A DNA stretch of 64,000 nt from NCBI GenBank assembly GCA_016785225.1, contig JAFBJZ010000660.1, forward strand, positions 4,401,001 to 4,465,000. Reading direction: 5' to 3'. Shown in pieces: positions 52,038-64,000 of this stretch (position 1 is the stretch's first letter; the number at the start of each line of letters is the position of its first letter). The DNA is from Psettodes erumei. Taxonomy: Eukaryota; Chordata; Actinopteri; Pleuronectiformes; Psettodidae. The position numbers and the translations under genes are program-made. Under the pieces are notes generated by a model. That model searched no databases and was not told the origin of the DNA. It saw nothing but the letters and a program-made list of their open reading frames with translations.

Positions 52038-55000
52038 ATGGGTTTACTGTCACAGGGCTCTCCACTGAACTGGGAAGAAACCAAGAAGTATGCTGACCAC
52101 ATCAGGAAGCACGGTATCCTTCAGTTTCTCAACATCTACAACAAGGTGAAGGATCGCCAGAAAGATGTGCTGAAGTGGGGCGATGAGGTAAGACAGTTGT
52201 GTTTTGGGGGGTTTTGTAAACCGATCCAGTACGTGGAAGAAGGTGCTGCTGCTCGTGTGATCTGTCCGTTTCATTGTGCATAATGTATCGGTGCTCTTTT
52301 ATTTATTGAGGGGGTGTAAAAATAATAATTCACAAACAGCAACATTGAACTCAGTTAAAAATGCAACTTTCAATGTTGCCCTGCAGCCATTGAAATGCTT
52401 TATTGTACAACAGTCCCTACATGTCTGTTGATGTAAGTTCATTGAAAAAATAAAAGTCTCTTTAATGACACTTTTGGTGCGACCGTATTTACAGACTGTT
52501 GTCAGATTGAATTCAAAATTCAAAATGTTCTAATAAGACCAAGGTCCAATCAACCAGCTATGTTTTTTTAATTGTTTTTTTTAAAGAATGATCAAACACA
52601 ATGCTTATCGTTATCCAGCAGCTTCATATAAAGGTCCATATTAAATATTATCATTTATGCAGTTTCCTAGTAACTCTGAAAAGCCTGTGGATTCAGGACA
52701 CAGTAATCATTAACGTAAAACTGGCTTTACTATATCTTAAGACATGTAGATGAGGCTGTTGCCTGTTGTGATTTAAAAAAAACAAAAACCCATAAATCTT
52801 CACACCACCTCTGTATTTCTAGTTTTTGCCCCCCACAAGTCCACAAAACTTCGGTGTGCTACAGCTTGAACAAAGTGTTTTGATTTCAAACAATGTGGAA
52901 TGCTGTTGTTATAGATTAATCCCTCTTTCAGACAGGGGATTACAGGGTAGCAGAGTCAAAGTCAAGGAAACATGACCGACGAATTGGAATCGATGCAATG
53001 GAGTCGCAGTCTGATTGTGAAACCGTCAGCTTTGTGCTGTAGCCTTGCACCGACCGAAAACCTAGTTTAAAAGTTTGCACGCTGAGCTCCAACAGAGCTG
53101 TGGCTGTAATGCGGGATACAGACTGTGACCTGAGATTGTGTCCCGTTTGTTTCTCATTATTTGCTTTTAGGTGGAGTACATGTTGGTGGAGCTGGATGAT
53201 AAGGATGAGAAGGTTCGAATCGTCCTCAATGGTGGAGATGTTCTGGAAACCCTGCAAGACCAGGGGGAAAAGATAAACCCCAAGTACGTTAACTTTCCTC
53301 AGCACATTCAGCTGAATGTATTACAGATACTAAAAGATTTAGATGGCTTTAGGGCTGTGTTATTTTAAAGGTGGAACATCACAATTTACTTAAATAATTT
53401 TGTGTATACTTGCCTTATGCCTTGCCCTGTCTCTACCTTGTTTCTTTCCCCCCTCCAGAAACAGTTGGGTTTTTTTTTTTTTGGAAGACATAGTTTTCTC
53501 TCTGGCAACCATGCAGCTGGATCACAGAAATAGCAACAATTAAATTCATAATCTGAATGGCATTTAAGTACTGCACCCCGAATACAAGACTCCTGTTGTT
53601 AGATTTAATGGGGTTTTTTTGGATCATAGTCAGCAGAGCTACAGACTGGCCGGCAGTGATTTAGGCCTAACACGTGTGGTAAAAAGTGGAGGCAGGACTA
53701 GACTCAGCATATAAAGAGTTAAATCAACCTATATCACACACCCTGACTCCTCCCTGACTCACAGCAAAAACCCCAAAAAACAGGAGCGACGGCTCCGATG
53801 TCAGCACTAGGAGAAAGCACGTCGGTACAAGCGAGCCACCGATGCAGAGTGCAGCAGCAGTACCTTTCAGTCAAACGCTATGAATTTGCATACAAGCCCA
53901 CATACCACCGGCAGTCTGTTTGACTTTCAAAGGAGCCATTCATTGACCTTTTTTTTTTTGCATATGATGAGCGTTGCACTGGTCCTGCGTGCTTTTGCCA
54001 GCACGCAAAGAGCACATCACGCAAACAAGTGCGATCCCTTTTTAAATGCAACGCCGAGCTCTTCCATCTCTGCAGGGCATGTGTTGCCGCGGTCCGACTG
54101 CAGTGTGGAGTTTTAACATGTGGCCCTCCTGTTCTTGATTTTATGCCGCTGCGTGATTTAATTTGTCCACGGACTTTCTGCGTGTTCATGGCCTGATTTT
54201 AACTCAACGCAGTATAAATTTACAATAATTTAAACTCAACGAGTTTCTGAAAATGTCCCTCTTTTTAAAAAGGTGCTGCAGATAAATTCACAGGCTCTCC
54301 AGAACGCAAAGCTCGTTCGCCGGCGGACGGATGACAGCGGATAGGGATGTGATAGGGATCAGAGCTCCTCCTGGGAATTCTACTTGCGTGCCTAAACTGT
54401 CCTAACATTTCTTCAAAAAAGAGGAATTCTCGGCAGTCAGTGCAAATGTGTTTGTACAAGCTCATGAGTGTTATGCTTGCTCGCTGCTCGTGACGTGGTT
54501 CCGAATCTATGCAGCCCACTTCGCCCAGGCGACAGTGGGAATAGTAGAGCCGATGCATTCCTCATTACTGCCCCTCTGTTGCACACACGCCACAGAACAG
54601 GCTCCGGAGCACAAATACGTCGGGTTCGCCTGTCCCACCAAGATTACAGCTGACGTATGATAAACGCTCCATTTAGTTAATCAGAAAGGTCGTCTTGATA
54701 CAGAGACCGGGGCCTTTTCTTAATGTCCTATTTTCCCGCTGACCTATAAAAGTGTGTGTGGGGGGGGGAATTAAAAAAGTGGAACGTTTTCAAAACACCT
54801 TTTTTTTTTTATATTTCTACAGTCACCCCACACTGTGGAGACCGGAGTATGGCAGCTACATGATTGAAGGAACTCCAGGGCAGCCATACGGCGGGACAAT
54901 GTCAGAGTTCAACACTGTGGAGGGCAACATGGGGAAGAGACGACGAGAGGCCTCCTCTGTCCTGAACGAGAATGAAACGCTCTGCACTATCACCTCATTT

Positions 55001-58000
55001 CCAAGGTACTGCGCTCCTCACTGAGCATGCTGAGTTCGAACCCCAGTGGAGATAAAAAATAATCAAATGAAAACCAGGTCTATTTGATATGGGGCCTTAC
55101 AGGAGAATTATTTGCTATAACTCACTAAATATTTGTTTAAAAAATCACTAGCTGCAGCCCAATAATAGTTGCATGTACACTTGTGCTTTGTTTAGGTTGG
55201 GTTGCCCAGGCTTCACCAAGCCCGAGCACCAGCCGACGCCTGTTGAGAAGGGAGTGTCAAAGTCACTATTTTTCCCAGATGAAGCCATCAACAGACACCC
55301 GAGATTCAGGTAGTTCCTCTTGGTTGTAACTTCAAGAGAGCACATGCGTGTTAATGGGAAAGTTTACCGTTAATTTGCAGCAAAAAAGCATTTAAAATTT
55401 TTTTAACGAAGTGTGTGTGTGCATTGATTTACTTTTTCAGCACCCTTACCAGAAACATACGTCACAGAAGAGGAGAGAAAGTCGTGATTAACGTGCCAAG
55501 TAAGTTCCAAACAAAACTGCATATGACAATGTTAAGTGTCCTTTTCTGAAAAATGGAATTTGTGATTCTTTTAAATACTTTTGCTATAAATACTTAAATT
55601 GTTGTAGATGTGGGTGGGTCAGGTTGATCACTGCAGTGGTAAATGCAGTTTAAGTACTTGATGGATTTCATTTGTGTTTTAGACTGACTGAAATGAAAAA
55701 AAAAAAAAAAACTATGCACTTTTTCACGTTTCAGTCTTCAAAGACAAGTGCACTCCATCTCCGTTTGTGGAGGAGTTTCCTGAGGACGACGGTGAAGCAG
55801 CGAGGGCAGCTCTGCCTGATCACATCTACATGGACGCCATGGGCTTTGGCATGGGCAACTGCTGTCTGCAGGTACGGAAAGTGCTGACAGACCCGTGTGG
55901 CATCCCAGAGGCTTCATTGCCTTGAACGATGCTCTTGTTTTCAGAGCAGGAAGATGGGATGTTGCGACCTGGACTGTCTCTGGAATTTTGTGTGTCTGCC
56001 ACTTTACAACCCCAATAAGTGATTTATAAACGCACTTCAGCCTCTTTTTTTTTTTTTTTTTTTTACTGTGCTGTTGCAGGTAACATTCCAGGCTTGTAGC
56101 ATTGATGAGGCAAGGTACCTCTATGACCAACTAGCAACTTTCTGCCCCATTGTGGTGAGTGGATAAATGTGCTTCCCGTCATATATTATGATCATTTACC
56201 TGACCTCTTTTTCAGCAGGACTATCTAGAACACGGCAGTATTTTGCAGGAATGCACAAGTTGTTTTTTTTTTCCTATGTAATAAAAAGGTTATAGTGAAA
56301 AAACAAGCTCAGCGTCCCGTCAGCTTTTCTCTAACCCATGACTTCATCAAAGGCTGTTTACACTGGTGACAATGTTTTCTTTCTCTTGAAAGATGGCGCT
56401 GAGCGCAGCCTCGCCATTCTACAGAGGCTACGTGTCCGATATAGATTGTCGCTGGGGAGTTATTTCTGCCTCGGTGGATGACAGGACACAGGAGGAACGT
56501 GGGCTGAAGGTGAGTAGTTTCAATTAAAGGACACATTCCACTTCCACTGTCAACCTTAACTAAATGTCTGTCGTGAGATCAGAAATCTCTGAATATCCTT
56601 TCAACAATGGCCACAACTTTTTTTTTTTAACTTATTTTATCCAGTTTTTTGTCCAGTTTAATAAATGCTACTGTTTCCTTTAAATGACTCAAGCTTTTAA
56701 GTATGAATAGCTTTGAGTATAACGTATGAAAAATGTCTATCCATCTTGCAGCCTTTGAAAAACAACAAATATCGGATCTTCAAATCAAGATATGATTCCA
56801 TAGACAGCTACCTATCTAGCTGTGGCGAGAAGTACAATGACATCGATTTGACGATAGACAAGGAGATCTACGAGCAGCTCCTCTGTGCAGGTACCGTCGC
56901 AGGGGTATATATATATATATATATGCAGGATATCTTCTGTATACTGTCAGTGCTGTCATCAGTAGGAATATGTAAAATAAATGAAAAAAAATCATCTTGG
57001 CTGTCAAAATCCATAGAGGATGTGCGGTCGCAAAATGAATAAAACAGCTCTCTGATAATAGGGATTGACAAGATGCTGGCCCAACACATAGCACACCTCT
57101 TCATCCGAGACCCGCTCTCTGTCTTCGAGGAGAAAATACATTTGGATGACGAGAACGAGTCTGATCACTTCGAGGTGACATTTCCAGCGTGCCTTGTGCA
57201 AAGTGTCTAAGTGAATGCAGAACCGACCATACAGGCTCGACGTCGAGCGCACCTGAACTGTTTGAAATTACAATTCACACACGGTGTTTTGCAGAACCTC
57301 CAGTCGACCAACTGGCAGACGATGAGGTTTAAACCTCCACCTCCAAACTCTGACATCGGCTGGAGAGTTGAGTTCCGCCCCATGGAGGTAAACAACCACA
57401 CCTTCGCTTAGTTACAATCACAATCTTGATTTATATTCAGTGACGTGCTCTATCAAAGGTAGAAAAAAAAACAAAAAACTGCGAGTGAGTTCATTTTTAT
57501 TTTTGCTTTTCAGGTGCAGCTTACTGACTTTGAAAACGCTGCGTACGTAGTCTTTGTCGTACTGCTCACCAGAGTGATCCTGTCTTATAAGCTGGACTTC
57601 CTTATCCCTTTGTCAAAGGTGAACAAAGCCAAAGCTACTCATGCTCTGAAGAAAAATTTAACCTGCGACTCTGAACGTTTGGTTGCTCATTATGTGCTCG
57701 AATTTTTTTTGTGCATAGTTATCTGATACAGGACCTGTCTCTTATTAGGTTGACGAAAACATGAAGGTCGCACAGAAGAGGAACGCAGTCCAGGAAGGCA
57801 TGTTTTATTTCCGAAAGGACATCTTCAAAGGTGGGCGAAAGAAAGAGCGCAATTTAAAGCTTGATGCTCATGATTAATCCGTCAGACAAGTAGTAGCTGA
57901 TGAGATTTGTTTTGTCCACCAATAGGATGCAACCCGGTCCTCGACGGTACCACCTCTGCTCAAAACGGCCTGGAGACCGATTGTGCTAATGAGGACTACA

Positions 58001-58805
58001 CACTGATGAGCATCGACACTATCATCAATGGAAAGGTGATCAATGTCTTTTGGCTTTTGGATGGATGACCATGAAATGTCATAAAGATGTAGAGAGAACA
58101 TTTTTCATCTTGGGGAAAAGAATCACAGGAATGTTGGCAAAAGGGCTGAAACGCCCAGTATAAACACTCGTACAGTTTATTCTGCCATACACAATGTCTA
58201 AGCACTCGCAAGTCAGAATAATGGAAAGCTGTTCTGTTGTTCTCATTCTGTCAACATTGCATAAATGCCTTGAGTATTCAGCTCAAATTCCAGCTTTGCC
58301 TTAGCACAGCCTCACAGAGCTGGGAACATGGTCGTATACTCTTCACCTGATTTAAACCAGCTAACAGTTACTTTGGGTTTTTTCTTCTTCTTCTTCTTTC
58401 GGTATCACCAGGAGGGAGTTTTTCAAGGGCTTATCCCGATCCTTAACTGCTATCTAGAAAACATGGAAGTCGACGTGGACACCAGGTGCACCATTTTGAA
58501 TTATCTGAAGCTCATCAAGAAACGTGCCTCAGGTAAGTATGTAAGCGAGGAATAAGCTGCAGGCAGACTTTCTCTCCGCACAGCTTCCAACTCTGATTTT
58601 TGTTTTTTTCTAACCTGAAACAGGTGAACTTATGACCATGGCCAAATGGATGAGGGAATTTGTCGCAAAGCACCCGCAGTATAAGCAGGACAGCGTCGTG
58701 ACTGACAAGATCAACTACGACCTGTTCCGGAAGTGCGACAGGATTGCTAAAGGCGGGGAGCAGTGCCCAGAGCTCATTGGAAACCCAGTAAACAAGTTCA
58801 AATGA
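52038..58805 (+). CDS. gclc: Glutamate-cysteine ligase catalytic subunit
   Basis: Sixteen exons: 52038-52187, 53171-53283, 54823-55005, 55196-55309, 55441-55499, 55735-55871, 56080-56154, 56393-56509, 56752-56890, 57062-57174, 57295-57387, 57514-57618, 57749-57830, 57926-58035, 58412-58532 and 58624-58805. Phases close to 630 aa, against 637 in human. It catalyses ATP-dependent joining of glutamate and cysteine, the rate-limiting cytosolic step of glutathione synthesis, with modifier subunit GCLM. The start MGLLSQGSPLNWEETKKYA, the segments YGSYMIEGTPGQPYGG and MGFGMGNCCLQVTFQAC, and VDTRCTILNYL are family hallmarks; the last keeps the cysteine equivalent to human Cys553, linked to holoenzyme formation. 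The C-terminus stops at NPVNKFK, several residues before the human SGSKTDSSN end. All junctions are GT-AG. Regulation is probably by Nrf2 through the upstream elements. Confidence 0.98.
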
Positions 58806-58910
58806 GACGGGCTGGAGCAATGCATCGTCCCGACAAAAGACGTGCATGTAAAGAGAGACCAAACGTGCGGCTCAGAACGAAAGCGGCCCAAGTGTAAGAG
58901 AATGCAAAAC

Positions 58911-58944
58911 AGTGTGTGTGTGCGTGCGTGCGTGTGTGTGTGTT
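58911..58944. repeat. Imperfect (TG/CG)n repeat in gclc 3' UTR
   Basis: TG repeat with several CG units, directly visible. TGTGTG/TGCGTG tracts in a 3' UTR could bind CELF-type proteins, but that is speculation. Confidence 0.8.
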
Positions 58945-59383
58945 TGTAAGAAACACACCTGCATCAAATGTATGTATATATACTGTTTCAGATTTTTATG
59001 ATTACAAAATTATTTTAATAGGGTTAAGACATGCAGAAGGTTGTGTAATAGAAATCAGATGTGTATTTATTTTTCTCTGGAAATTAAGCCTATCTGTGTG
59101 ACAATGTAAATGTAGCAAAGAGTTGTACAGTAGTCTGCCTTTAATCTTGTGTTCTGTAAATACTGTACCTCTGCTCTTTACAACATTAACATGGGTTTGT
59201 TTTCTGTTTTGTGCTTTCGTTGCCGGATATGAGCTTTCTTTGCATTTGGTAGAGATTTTTTTTTTGGTTACATTTTAACAGAAATATTTGCTTTGCTCTG
59301 CTGACATTGTAGTGGCACCTTGAGGGTATGTTGCATTTAAGTGTAAATGGTAAACCATTGTTTGTAATGTGATGCTGCTTCAA

Positions 59384-59389
59384 AATAAA
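59384..59389 (+). terminator. gclc poly(A) signal
   Basis: AATAAA 580 bases after the gclc stop, at the end of a stretch without an earlier canonical signal. The gclc mRNA probably ends just after it. Confidence 0.65.
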
Positions 59390-60049
59390 TCTGTTAAACA
59401 CTAACGTATGACTGGAAAGCTATTTATCATTCATTAAAAGGAGCTCCAGGGAATAATTTTCTTTTTCTTCAGATATCTGTATGTTGCCTGAGCAACTACA
59501 GAGGTATCGACATTGAGCATGATCTTGATTAGCCCTAATGAAACAAATGTTGAAATCCCTTCAACTCCCCAAATTAGAAGCATTTTGACTGACACGCCTG
59601 CACTAAGCAATGTGACATAATTAGAATATAGGAAAGCAACCAGAGGGGGCAGAAAGTTAGGGCTCAGCATTGTGGCTGTTTCACATAACTTGAAAATAGG
59701 AACTGTTGTAAATAAAACACAATGTGGGATAAGGTCCAAATGAGAAACTCAGAGCTATTAAGGTGAGAGACTTTTCCTTAGTTCCTCCACAACGATCAAA
59801 GGTCAGGGTCTGACAGAGTGCAGCACAACTGTGGTGCAGAAAACATCATTCCAGGCACTGAAAATAAAAAGCTTTTTAAATAAATATAAACTAATTTGTG
59901 ACAAGTATCTTAATAGATACTCTTCTCTATTTTCACTTTAAACTGTAATAATTTAAATGTCCAACAGCCAATACAAATTTCCATCCACAAGATGGTGGTA
60001 TTGAACCACAGCTTTACATAAGAGTGAGCTGCAATGACAAAAGCATTAC

Positions 60050-60123
60050 CTCAGTTTGACCTCTCGGACGATGTAATGATTATAGCTGGTACAGGCCTGT
60101 CCTTTGGAGAGACGAGAGACATA
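60050..60123 (-). other. Weak exon-like segment, unidentified
   Basis: Open segment (24 codons plus two bases, containing SRLSKGQACTSYNHYIVREV) with a donor (CTGAG before GTAATG) and a long pyrimidine tract just upstream. The best acceptor, GGCAG at 60132, would add an in-frame TAA. Only a weaker AAAAG acceptor keeps the frame open. No partner exon was found. Confidence 0.15.
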
Positions 60124-61207
60124 CTTTTATGCTGCCAAAAAAAGAGAAAGAAAATTCAGCACAAACGAAGCCCTGGGATTCACTGGTTTCATTAATGCAA
60201 TGGACCTTTGAATAAAATGTCAATAGTTATTTAAATAGGCTATCTTCAACACAGTTAATAAATGTTTCAATAATACAATAATGATACGAGAACACAAAAT
60301 TACTACTGACAGTTAAGTTCATATAAAAGGCTGTTAGGGATCACAGCTTAGGCATTTGCAGTATATACACTGTACATCTGCAGTACACCCTGCAATCAAA
60401 ACAAGTTCTCTAAAATATGCCAAAAGATGGGTGAATTTTATAAAAAGCCCAATGCACATATTAAATGATGTCCAAAATCACTAGGCCCTGATTTTAGATG
60501 CTTATCTGACAGTCATAAATATTCTATAAATTTGAATCTGTCACGTATGGGTCATCTTGATGTTATTAGTGGAGCAATAACTTTAAATAATAGATTTTAA
60601 TGACGTGAGCAAAAACTGTATTCTCTGTTATTTTGGTGTGTTTTGAATGACGTTTCTATTGGAAACAGCATCCCTGTGGCCATCCTTGGTACTGCAGTGT
60701 TCCATTCCGTGCATTTCTCAGAGCTGAGATATGAGACTTTAATCAATCACTACAATCAATACTAATATTTACTACTTCGAGTCACATACTGTCAACAATA
60801 CAATCATAATTTAATTTCTGGAGGCCTGCCATTATGAATCCTATTTACGTAGATGAATTAGCTTCTACCCAAATCTGCAGTAATCAATGTTTTGCTCATA
60901 GGGAATCAGGGTCACCTGACTGCAGTTCCCCTCAGAGTTCTGTCATCTATCAGTTCATTGTTTTGGTTTGGTCAACAATCTGTAACCTCATCCCTAACTA
61001 TCATAATCTTCCACACTTCTATACTGTAGACTGGACATAAAAAGTTCTACACCCAGCATATTCCTGATCATGGTGCTTCTAGTCACCTGTTTGCACTCTA
61101 CTTACACCCACAATTTAGTTTCACCATATAAATATGTCACAGTTTAAGGCAACTGTATACAGTATAGTAGACCCACAAACTCAGGGTTTGCCCCAAGTAA
61201 GTGGAAT

Positions 61208-61470
61208 TGTCAGAGTTAAGGGTCACTGGACCCAAATGCAGACACAAGACAGGCAGGTGGAGTGAAGGAATTTAATAACCAGCCAGAGTCCCAAATAAAA
61301 CAACAACAGAGCAGATCCAAAAAAAGGTGAAAAAACTTACTCTGGAAACAAAGGAAATTGAAACATGCACATCCAAGAACTGATGAAACACGGGGACATG
61401 ATGTAGCAGAGCACAGGAAGCAGAACATGACCACAGGACTGACAGAGAGATAGAGACAAATTTTTAATTC
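61208..61470. repeat. Interspersed repeat fragment
   Basis: The stretch from TTGTCAGAGTTAAGGGTCAC through GACCCAAATGCAGACACAAG and GGAATTTAATAACCAGCC to the AGGAAGCAGAACATGACC region resembles a dispersed element frequent in teleost genomes. It is noncoding, and its ends are approximate. Confidence 0.5.
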
Positions 61471-64000
61471 TGTGCTTTGACCCACAAGTTTAAGGCTATA
61501 GATAAAAATCATAAATCAAACAATCTGCTAATCTGCATTCAATTTACAAAGATATGAATCATAAAAAGGAAATCCTTACATTTGAGAAGTTGGGACCTAA
61601 AACTGCACCGCAGCTATGAGCATTTATATGATAACAAAATACAGTAGCTGTTGATAGGTTAATATCAAGTAATCTACTAATCAAGGTAGTAGTTTGACCT
61701 CCTGCCAACAACCCAGTGATAACATACGATCCATAGTCTATATTGTGTATGAAACTGGGAAGCTACTTAAAACCCATTTTCAGTGCATGCTTTTTCAACT
61801 GATTTTCTAATGGAGCAACCTGTTGTGTGTATTACCACTTTTCCTTTTTTTAAGTGAAGGGTCTGACTACTGTCTCCGCCTCTCTCATCATAAATCATAA
61901 TGTTTGCAAACTGAGACTATAAGATTTCTAAAGCTAGGGAAACCAAATTAAAAGAAAATCCCCATTCAATCCTGACATGCCTGGGGTTCAAATTTAGCAG
62001 GTCCTCGGCTGTAACCAATATGACTGTAATGAAAGGAGGGCAGAGATAGCTTCATCATCATCTTTATAACTCGGTGCGTGCATGTGTGTCTGCCGTTGCA
62101 ACACACCGGGTCACCTCCTGGCTCTAACCCTCTCGCAGGGCAATGGGCCAGTCTGCGTGTTCCTCCCACTATTTTCCACTGAGCGACAAGGCTGCACATT
62201 GTGCTCAGTCCGGGGCCAGCCAGCCAAGGTTACACAGCCGTTTTCTCTCCCCGCCTCGAAAGGCACACACAGCTGCCATCTCTCCAGCCACACTCAACAT
62301 TTCGCTGTCTATTTGAACCAGCATCGGGGCTGGGTAACTTTATGGTAAGGCTTCCAATGATTTTATTTGGGGGAAGAAGAAAAAAAAGGTTGCAGCGCGT
62401 ATGGCGTCTACTACATAAGCGATGAGTTTGGGTGATGCTGAAGCGGTGACCTCCATAGTTACTGTAGCCTGGATGCGATCGCCAGGACGCGATAAGTTTT
62501 ATTATTATGATTTCAATTGTATTCATTTCCCTCTGGAAGTTTCAGCTATGAAGAAAAGAGGATGATGTAGCGAAATAATCGCCGTCATCGGCTCTGCGCT
62601 CGCATCTTGAGCGGACCGCTGGGTTAAACCGTATACAGTGGGCTACAGTGCGTAAAGTGCAGTTTGGATTACACGTGTGACCCTGATGGAAAATTACTAT
62701 TGTACAATATTGTAGCGTAAATAAGCGGTTGGACGGAGTTGCATTACAGCATTGAAGTCCTACATTTGTCATGCATTCGCGATGCTGCATGATGACAACA
62801 CAACCACAAACCACACAACCACCCTAATGCTGTAGAGTATATATACTTATTATAGCCCACTGTGACAAAGTTGTGTTCCACCTGGTGAAAACTTTTGTGA
62901 TGCTTTTTCTTGCTGTCTTTGGACTGGTTGTGATTTTGATATTGTGCATGTATGAATGATAACAGACACACAATATTGCTTGTAGGAAACTTCTGGAGAA
63001 ACATTACAAATTCAAAATCTAGTACTTTTCTCCATGTATATACAGGAATATAATATACATGTAAGAATGCTAGAGTATTGTAGACTGTTTTTAGTTTGAG
63101 TTCCTTTACTAGTAAATACTACTTTTATTTATGTATTGTATGTGTAACTATTTATCAATCTATCAATGTAGTAGAGAGATAGTTTCACCAGTATGAAAAA
63201 TGTTCTACATACATACATATGCAAAATCCATGACAATAATATCCAAATTATGGATTTGCAACACTGCCCACACTGGTCAAACACAATCAGAGATTTTAAA
63301 GGGACACATGCCACAGAATAAATGGTGTTGCAAAATCTCTGACAGCAGACAGATTTCGCAGTCATTTCATAGTTGCACCATTATATTGCCCAACCCAACT
63401 TTTAAAGCAAATCAGCCTAAAGTCATTATCAGCTGCAGTGATGAAACCATAATCTTTCTCTGACCAAATGATCATGATGATACATTAGTGTTCTGGGAAG
63501 ATCCATATTTTTCATGGTTCCTAGCACAGACTCACTAACTGGCTGCTAACATGCTCATCCTGCTGTAGCTCACCATGCTCTGATTAAGGCCTTGCAGATT
63601 ATCATGTTTTGGTGCAGCCTAATGCATCTCTGATAATCAGTGCATGGGCATTACTGTAGTGGGGTTGATCAGAATAAGCCATATTTAGTTCCTGCAGATA
63701 AGTGATTGGACAAATGCAGCTATTAGTGAAATGCTTTTTGTTGACCAGCAGCACTTTACATTCAGGGTTTAAAACAGCCTAACTCTTCATTTTAATGTTT
63801 CTACACAGAAAGTTCTCAGTAAATTAGCATACTCAGTGCACAATGTTTCAAAGAAATTATTTAAAGAAATTGCATAGTACACGTTCGGGCCTTGTTTACT
63901 ATTTACTACTGCTACTATTGTGCCCCTCAATTGATTAACACATTAACATTTTTAATTTAGGTTGAATATGTATATAGATTTGAAAAAAATGAATGGGATA

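Larger units (their letters stand above)
59410..64000. other. Intergenic region right of gclc
   Basis: Mostly AT-rich. It contains a weak minus-strand exon-like segment at 60123-60050 and an interspersed repeat near 61.2-61.5 kb. The ELOVL5 gene, which follows GCLC in human, was not recognised. The 101-codon minus-strand frame at 59739-59434 has no recognisable domain. Confidence 0.5.

Noticed and set aside
59434..59739. 101-codon hydrophobic minus-strand frame beyond the gclc 3' end
   Set aside because: No recognisable domain or splice partner, and the composition is that of AT-rich noncoding DNA read by chance.
1..64000. CRISPR arrays, bacterial operons, tRNA and rRNA genes
   Set aside because: None seen. 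All gene structure is that of a vertebrate nuclear genome with spliced genes.

Overview
This is vertebrate nuclear DNA, almost certainly from a ray-finned (teleost) fish. Genes are split by GT-AG introns, promoters are only moderately CpG-rich, dinucleotide microsatellites are frequent, and a common teleost interspersed repeat lies at 35.3 kb. Every recognised gene belongs to the block that in human 6p12 reads GCLC - KLHL31 - LRRC1 - MLIP, here in the opposite orientation. An elongin-A-like gene sits between LRRC1 and KLHL31, which is not its position in human.

Layout, left to right. 1-9.95 kb: first exons of mlip (minus strand), most of the gene lying off the left edge. 13.3-36.5 kb: lrrc1 (LANO, minus strand), 14 exons giving a 526-residue LRR protein that ends in the PDZ ligand VTTSV. 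About 2.3 kb beyond that stop codon are seven more exons on the same strand, all phase 0, which encode a linker, a complete Scribble PDZ1-like domain and a novel tail. 39.3-44.7 kb: elongin-A-like gene (minus, 11 exons, 680 aa). 46.8-48.8 kb: klhl31 (plus, 2 coding exons, 635 aa), divergent from the elongin gene. 52.0-58.8 kb: gclc (plus, 16 exons, 630 aa), with an NF-E2/Nrf2-type element about 0.55 kb upstream of its start codon. 59.4-64 kb: intergenic, with one repeat and one weak exon-like segment.

The most unusual observation is the PDZ block. LANO was named for having LRRs and no PDZ, yet here an intact PDZ domain can be joined to the LRR part by skipping the VTTSV exon. The predicted long protein (about 857 aa) would have LRRs, a LAP-specific region and one class I PDZ, while the short protein carries a class I PDZ ligand. 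Splicing would therefore switch a polarity scaffold between ligand and receptor. That isoform is an inference from splice sites, reading frame and homology; no transcript was available. mlip and klhl31 are striated-muscle genes, gclc makes glutathione precursor, and lrrc1 acts in epithelial polarity, so the block is conserved synteny rather than a functional operon.
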